Assembly (NCBI GenBank): GCA_947448975.1
Contig: CANFPR010000037.1
Span: 1-8,002 of the forward strand
Direction of reading: 5' to 3'
Source of the DNA: Micrococcales bacterium
GTDB taxonomy: Bacteria > Actinomycetota > Actinomycetes > Actinomycetales > Microbacteriaceae
DNA length: 8,002 nucleotides
Below the pieces are notes generated by a model. The model was given only the letters and a program-made list of their open reading frames with translations. It had not been told where the DNA came from and searched no databases. The translations under genes were made by a program, and so were the position numbers. Positions 7,471 through 8,002 of this stretch are shown in pieces (positions within the stretch are counted from its first letter, which is position 1; every line of letters begins with the position of its first letter).

Positions 7471-8002
7471 ATGAACGCTAGCCCCAAGCCTACTCTGCTG
7501 TTGATTGATGGTCACTCGTTGGCATTCAGGGCTTTCTACGCGCTTAGCCCAGATTCATTCAAAACTTCTGACGGCCAGCACACCAATGCCGTGCACGGCT
7601 TTATCTCGATGATGCTCAACATTCTGCAGGCCGAACAACCAACTCACTTGGCCGTTGCCTTTGACTTATCACGATCGTCTTTCAGAACCGAGCAGTACCC
7701 GGCTTACAAGGGCACCCGTGGTGAGACACCACCAGAGTTCAACGGTCAAACCGAACTATTGCAAGAAGCGCTGGCTGCCATGAACATCGTTACGTTGACC
7801 AAGGTCAACTACGAGGCTGACGACATCCTGGCCACTCTGTCGCAGGTGGGGCACGACGCCGAATTTGATGTTTACGTCGTTTCTGGAGACCGTGACACCT
7901 TTCAGCTGATCTCTGAGCGCACCACCATTTTGTACCCGGTAAAAGGCGTAATGAACCTCGCTCGCATGAACGACGAAGCGGTCTACGAGAAATACGGTGT
8001 TC
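7471..8002 (+). CDS. polA: DNA polymerase I, 3'-truncated by window edge (5'-nuclease domain only)
   Basis: The first 177 residues of DNA polymerase I, which removes RNA primers and fills gaps in replication and excision repair. The frame is open to the window end; the family is about 880-900 residues, so the rest of the nuclease domain, the 3'-5' exonuclease-like domain and the polymerase domain lie outside. The visible part is the FEN-like 5' nuclease with its metal ligands: D13 in LLLIDG, D65 in AVAFD, E115, D117 and D118 in YEADDIL, and D140 and D142 in SGDRD. The arch region FRTEQYPAYKGTRGETPPEF (71-90) is conserved. All expected acidic residues are present. The ATG at 7471 is chosen because only a short tail precedes the conserved TLLLIDGHS strand and the divergent gene is just 44 bases away. 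A stand-alone 5'-3' exonuclease is a less likely alternative that the downstream sequence would exclude. Confidence 0.9.
   Translation, partial: MNASPKPTLLLIDGHSLAFRAFYALSPDSFKTSDGQHTNAVHGFISMMLNILQAEQPTHLAVAFDLSRSSFRTEQYPAYKGTRGETPPEFNGQTELLQEALAAMNIVTLTKVNYEADDILATLSQVGHDAEFDVYVVSGDRDTFQLISERTTILYPVKGVMNLARMNDEAVYEKYGV

Overview
The window is a stretch of core chromosome from an actinobacterium, most likely a member of the Microbacteriaceae with moderate GC content. Three things point there: the gene set and order (gltB-gltD-pyk, tRNA-Leu, an ANTAR response regulator of the PdtaR type, polA), the closeness of the proteins to actinobacterial family members as I remember them, and promoters with TANNNT -10 boxes placed so that mRNAs begin at or next to the start codon. 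The placement is inferred from family knowledge and not from a search. I saw no transposase, integrase, phage gene, CRISPR array or other sign of transfer.

Layout. Positions 1-4693 carry the two subunits of NADPH-dependent glutamate synthase: gltB, cut off at its 5' end by the window edge, then gltD, which starts inside the last codons of gltB. After 45 bases without a clear promoter or terminator comes pyk (4739-6178), so the three genes probably share a transcript. A perfect GAAA-loop hairpin (6199-6232) ends this block. It also lies just beyond the 3' end of the leftward tRNA-Leu(CAA) gene (6237-6319), so it can serve both strands.

A 73-base gap (6320-6392) separates the tRNA from the rightward pdtaR (6393-6992). 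It holds a good leaderless promoter for pdtaR with a short inverted repeat in its spacer. pdtaR converges on a leftward hotdog-fold thioesterase gene (6995-7426) with only two bases between the stop codons. The thioesterase and polA are divergent across 44 bases, where opposing -10 boxes appear to overlap. polA (from 7471) runs off the right edge; only its 5'-nuclease domain is partly visible.

How the genes work together. GltBD turns glutamine plus 2-oxoglutarate into two glutamates using NADPH, and Pyk makes pyruvate and ATP at the end of glycolysis, so the first block joins nitrogen assimilation to central carbon flow. PdtaR is an RNA-binding regulator driven by phosphorylation; its partner kinase is not in the window. 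The thioesterase and polA have no clear functional link to the rest. This is an ordinary housekeeping region and I found no new biological system. The points worth a second look are regulatory: leaderless starts, a shared terminator, a promoter-embedded inverted repeat and crowded gene junctions.
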